Shown here one piece after another: positions 62,093 through 64,000 of a stretch of 64,000 nt of DNA; the first letter of the stretch is position 1, and each line of letters begins with the position of its first letter. Position numbers and translations under genes: made by a program. Source of the stretch: CAWAYR01 sp050250875 (GTDB taxonomy: Bacteria; Acidobacteriota; Vicinamibacteria; Vicinamibacterales; UBA2999). The stretch covers positions 62,001-126,000 of the forward strand of contig JBFWNV010000003.1 of NCBI GenBank assembly GCA_050250875.1, given 5' to 3'. Under the pieces are notes generated by a model. It was not told where the DNA came from. It did no database searches and saw nothing but the letters and a program-made list of their open reading frames with translations.

Positions 62093-62667
62093 GACGGCGC
62101 CGCCATCGCCGCGCCGCACCGTTTGCAGAAGCGGGCGTCGGCGTCGTTGGCGGTCTGACACGCCGCGCACACCGGGGCCGGCGGAGTCGCCGCGGCACCC
62201 GGCGGCGGCCCGGCCGCGGGCGCGGTGCCGCGCGCGGCGAGGTCGCGCTCGATCGCCGTGCGGTAGCCGCTCGCGTCGAGCTGCTGCATGAGGCCGACCG
62301 CCCGCAGGCGCAACCGCCCCCGCATCTCCTCGAAGTCGGGGGTCGCGGTCTTACGCATCGCGTGGTCGAACTCGAGTTCTTTGAGCGAGCGCAGCACCAG
62401 GGCCTTCTCGCGTTCGAGCGCGGCCCGGGCGAGCCCTTCGGCCGGGGGCTCGTCGCTGGCGACCTCGGGTGCGACCAGCGGCCCCAGCACCTGGAACGCC
62501 GCTAGCGCCACCAGGCTGGACGCCACCACGGTGAGGCTGAGCACGATCACGCTCGACAGCGTCTGGCCGGCCGACACCAGCACGACCGCCGTGGCGGCGA
62601 GCATGCCGGCCAGCACGAACAACTGCCAGGGGCGGAGCCCGGGGTCAGTCGAGGTCGCGGAGCTCAT
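62089..62667 (-). CDS. CcmI-like membrane protein with C-terminal zinc ribbon
   Basis: A 192-residue protein: two N-terminal membrane helices (WQLFVLAGMLAATAVVLVSA, SVIVLSLTVVASSLVALAAF), a helical stretch ALEREKALVLRSLKELEFDH, DFEEMRGRLRLRA resembling CcmI-type proteins, and a C-terminal zinc ribbon (CAACQTANDADARFCKRCG). CcmI carries apocytochromes to the ligation site in System I; a zinc ribbon end is unusual. The start overlaps the end of the CcmF-CcmH fusion by 23 bases, and its stop overlaps the next ATG. Confidence 0.72.
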   Translation of the reverse strand: MSSATSTDPGLRPWQLFVLAGMLAATAVVLVSAGQTLSSVIVLSLTVVASSLVALAAFQVLGPLVAPEVASDEPPAEGLARAALEREKALVLRSLKELEFDHAMRKTATPDFEEMRGRLRLRAVGLMQQLDASGYRTAIERDLAARGTAPAAGPPPGAAATPPAPVCAACQTANDADARFCKRCGAAMAAPS

Positions 62668-64000
62668 CGTCGAGCTGCTGCTGGAGCCCGGGGTCGGCGC
62701 CGGCGACGGCGGCCACCGGCGTCCGGTCGGCGGCGCGCTCGCGCGACCAGCGGCGCGCCACCATCCACAGCCCCACCGCGCTCAGGCCCGCCACCGTGTA
62801 GGGCAGGAACCACAGCAGGCGATGGTAGCCCTCGTCGAGCGGCCGGGCCAGGATGTGCTGGCCGCCGGCGTCGCGGACGAAGGTCGCCAGCACCTCGTCG
62901 CGCGACTTGCCCTCGGAGACCAGCTGGTGCACCTTGGCCAGCTGCTCCTCCTTGCCGTGACAGTTCATCATGCCGCACGAGCCGGCCGGCAGGTTGCAGC
63001 CGCCGCAGGTGCACATCACCTCGTCGGCCAGTTCGCGCTCCATCGCCGAGCGCTCGATCAGCTTGACCGTGGTCTGCGCGAACACGCTCGCCGGCGACAG
63101 CACGAGGCTGAGGAGCAGCAGCGTCGCCGTCGCCGCCTCGACGCCGACGCGGGTCGTGGCGAACGCGAAGACCCGCTCGGGCAGCAGCGCAATGCCGGTG
63201 CCGAAGGCCAGCAGGCCGAAGCCGATCCAGATCCAGTTGACCAGCTCGTTGACGTGGATCTCGACGCTGGCGGTCTGCTCGCCCAGTTCGAAACTGGCCA
63301 TCACGAGATAGAGGTCCTCGGCGAGCGAGCGCCAGATGGCCACCTCGGTGGTCGGCTCCTGCGGCCGCGAGCGGTAGAACCACTTCGCCGGATACATCTT
63401 GCCGAGTTCACGGCCGTCGGCGTCGAGCACGGTGACGTGCCCGGTGACCATCTGCTTCTGGGCGTCCTCGGTGGCGCGGATGGCGTCGAGACGCAGCACG
63501 TAGCGATCGACCTGCACCTGCTCGCCCGGCTTGAGCAGCGCCTGCTCGTCGCGCCCGAAGCCCTCGCCGGCGAAGCCGAGGAACATCAGGACGATGCCGG
63601 CGTGCACGATGTAGCCGCCGTAGCGGCGCTTGTTGCGGGCGACCAGGCCGATCATCGCGGTGAGGAGATCGGTGCCGGTGCTCTGCCGCCGCACCGCCGC
63701 GCCGCGCAGGAACTCCTGGGCGATCGTGCCCATCACGAACCCGGCGATGGCGAAGCACAACCCCGAACTCCACACCCGGATGCCGAGGGCCACGGCGGCG
63801 CCGCCGGCGGCCAGGCCGGCCACCGCCGGCCAGAGGAACTGCACACGCAGGGTGGACGGCGAGGAACTGCGCCACGCCAGCAGCGGCCCGATGCCGGTGA
63901 GCAGCAGCAGGATGAGGCCGACCGGCGTCATCCAGGTGTTGAAGAACGGCGGCCCGACGGTGAGCCGCTCGCCGGCGATCGCCTCCGACAGGGTCGGGAA
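62645..64000 (-). CDS. CcmF-CcmH fusion, C-terminal part (5' end outside window)
   Basis: Partial: the frame is open to base 64000. The visible 451 residues begin in a membrane protein matching CcmF, the haem ligase (FLWPAVAGLAAGGAAVALGI, RYGGYIVHAGIVLMFLGFAG, IHVNELVNWIWIGFGLLAFG). They then change to a domain like CcmH, the thiol-oxidoreductase that keeps apocytochrome cysteines reduced: a cysteine cluster, VHQLVSEGKSRDEVLATFVR, a final membrane helix and a short tail. The CcmH cysteines read CTCGGCNLPAGSCGMMNC rather than the usual LRCxxCQ. Upstream genes such as ccmE probably lie to the right of the window. Confidence 0.85.
   Translation of the reverse strand, partial: FPTLSEAIAGERLTVGPPFFNTWMTPVGLILLLLTGIGPLLAWRSSSPSTLRVQFLWPAVAGLAAGGAAVALGIRVWSSGLCFAIAGFVMGTIAQEFLRGAAVRRQSTGTDLLTAMIGLVARNKRRYGGYIVHAGIVLMFLGFAGEGFGRDEQALLKPGEQVQVDRYVLRLDAIRATEDAQKQMVTGHVTVLDADGRELGKMYPAKWFYRSRPQEPTTEVAIWRSLAEDLYLVMASFELGEQTASVEIHVNELVNWIWIGFGLLAFGTGIALLPERVFAFATTRVGVEAATATLLLLSLVLSPASVFAQTTVKLIERSAMERELADEVMCTCGGCNLPAGSCGMMNCHGKEEQLAKVHQLVSEGKSRDEVLATFVRDAGGQHILARPLDEGYHRLLWFLPYTVAGLSAVGLWMVARRWSRERAADRTPVAAVAGADPGLQQQLDDELRDLD

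Overview
The window is GC-rich throughout (roughly 70 percent by eye, not counted) and densely packed with genes. It looks like the chromosome of a Gram-negative bacterium: there are outer-membrane beta-barrel proteins, lipoproteins with lipoboxes, a System I cytochrome c maturation cluster, a periplasmic HtrA protease and a type A RNase P RNA. Gene content and style (NtrC-type regulators, single-chain GcvP, fused CcmF-CcmH, serine-substituted DapF) suggest an Acidobacteriota of the Vicinamibacteria type. That placement is inference; no marker in the window proves it. I saw no phage, transposase, CRISPR array, tRNA or rRNA.

Layout. 1-1551: end of guaB, a repeat element and a conserved unknown gene. 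1572-9992 (minus): an NtrC-like regulator, gcvT-gcvH-gcvP, the metabolite-repair enzyme nnr, tsaE and a VOC protein. 10153-11441 (minus): a ComEA-like protein, a minor pseudopilin and a PilZ-like protein. 11820-14623 (plus): two exported proteins with kinase-like catalytic motifs flanking an exported PPP-type phosphatase. 14628-28278 (minus): sugar epimerase, amidohydrolase, rnpB, a sigma54 response regulator, HtrA protease, ligA, polyprenyl diphosphate synthase, tatD, metG, larC and radC. 28332-28913: a lipoprotein. 28992-39061 (minus): dapF, a barrel protein, a CPBP protease, dtd, ttcA and five envelope-sugar genes.

39178-53363 is a surface-polysaccharide region: two UPF0104 flippase-like proteins, two lipoproteins sharing an unrecognised C-terminal domain, methyltransferases, a radical SAM protein, glpD, an asnB-type synthetase, a hexapeptide acyltransferase and a family 2 glycosyltransferase. 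Then come a barrel protein, an inositol-phosphatase-like gene coupled to an RsbW-type ATPase, the aroA-aroK-phosphoesterase operon, and a ccm cluster running off the right edge.

Three themes stand out. First, the exported kinase/phosphatase/kinase operon at 11820-14623 could be a reversible phosphorylation system outside the cytoplasm. Second, 7-bp-periodic arrays (GGGACCA-like and GGGCTCG-like) sit at gene ends. In three places two arrays in opposite orientation bound a 118-151 bp element, and in three genes an array forms part of the protein's end. Third, several genes have a TAnnnT -10 hexamer only 6-11 bases upstream of the start codon, which suggests leaderless or nearly leaderless transcripts.
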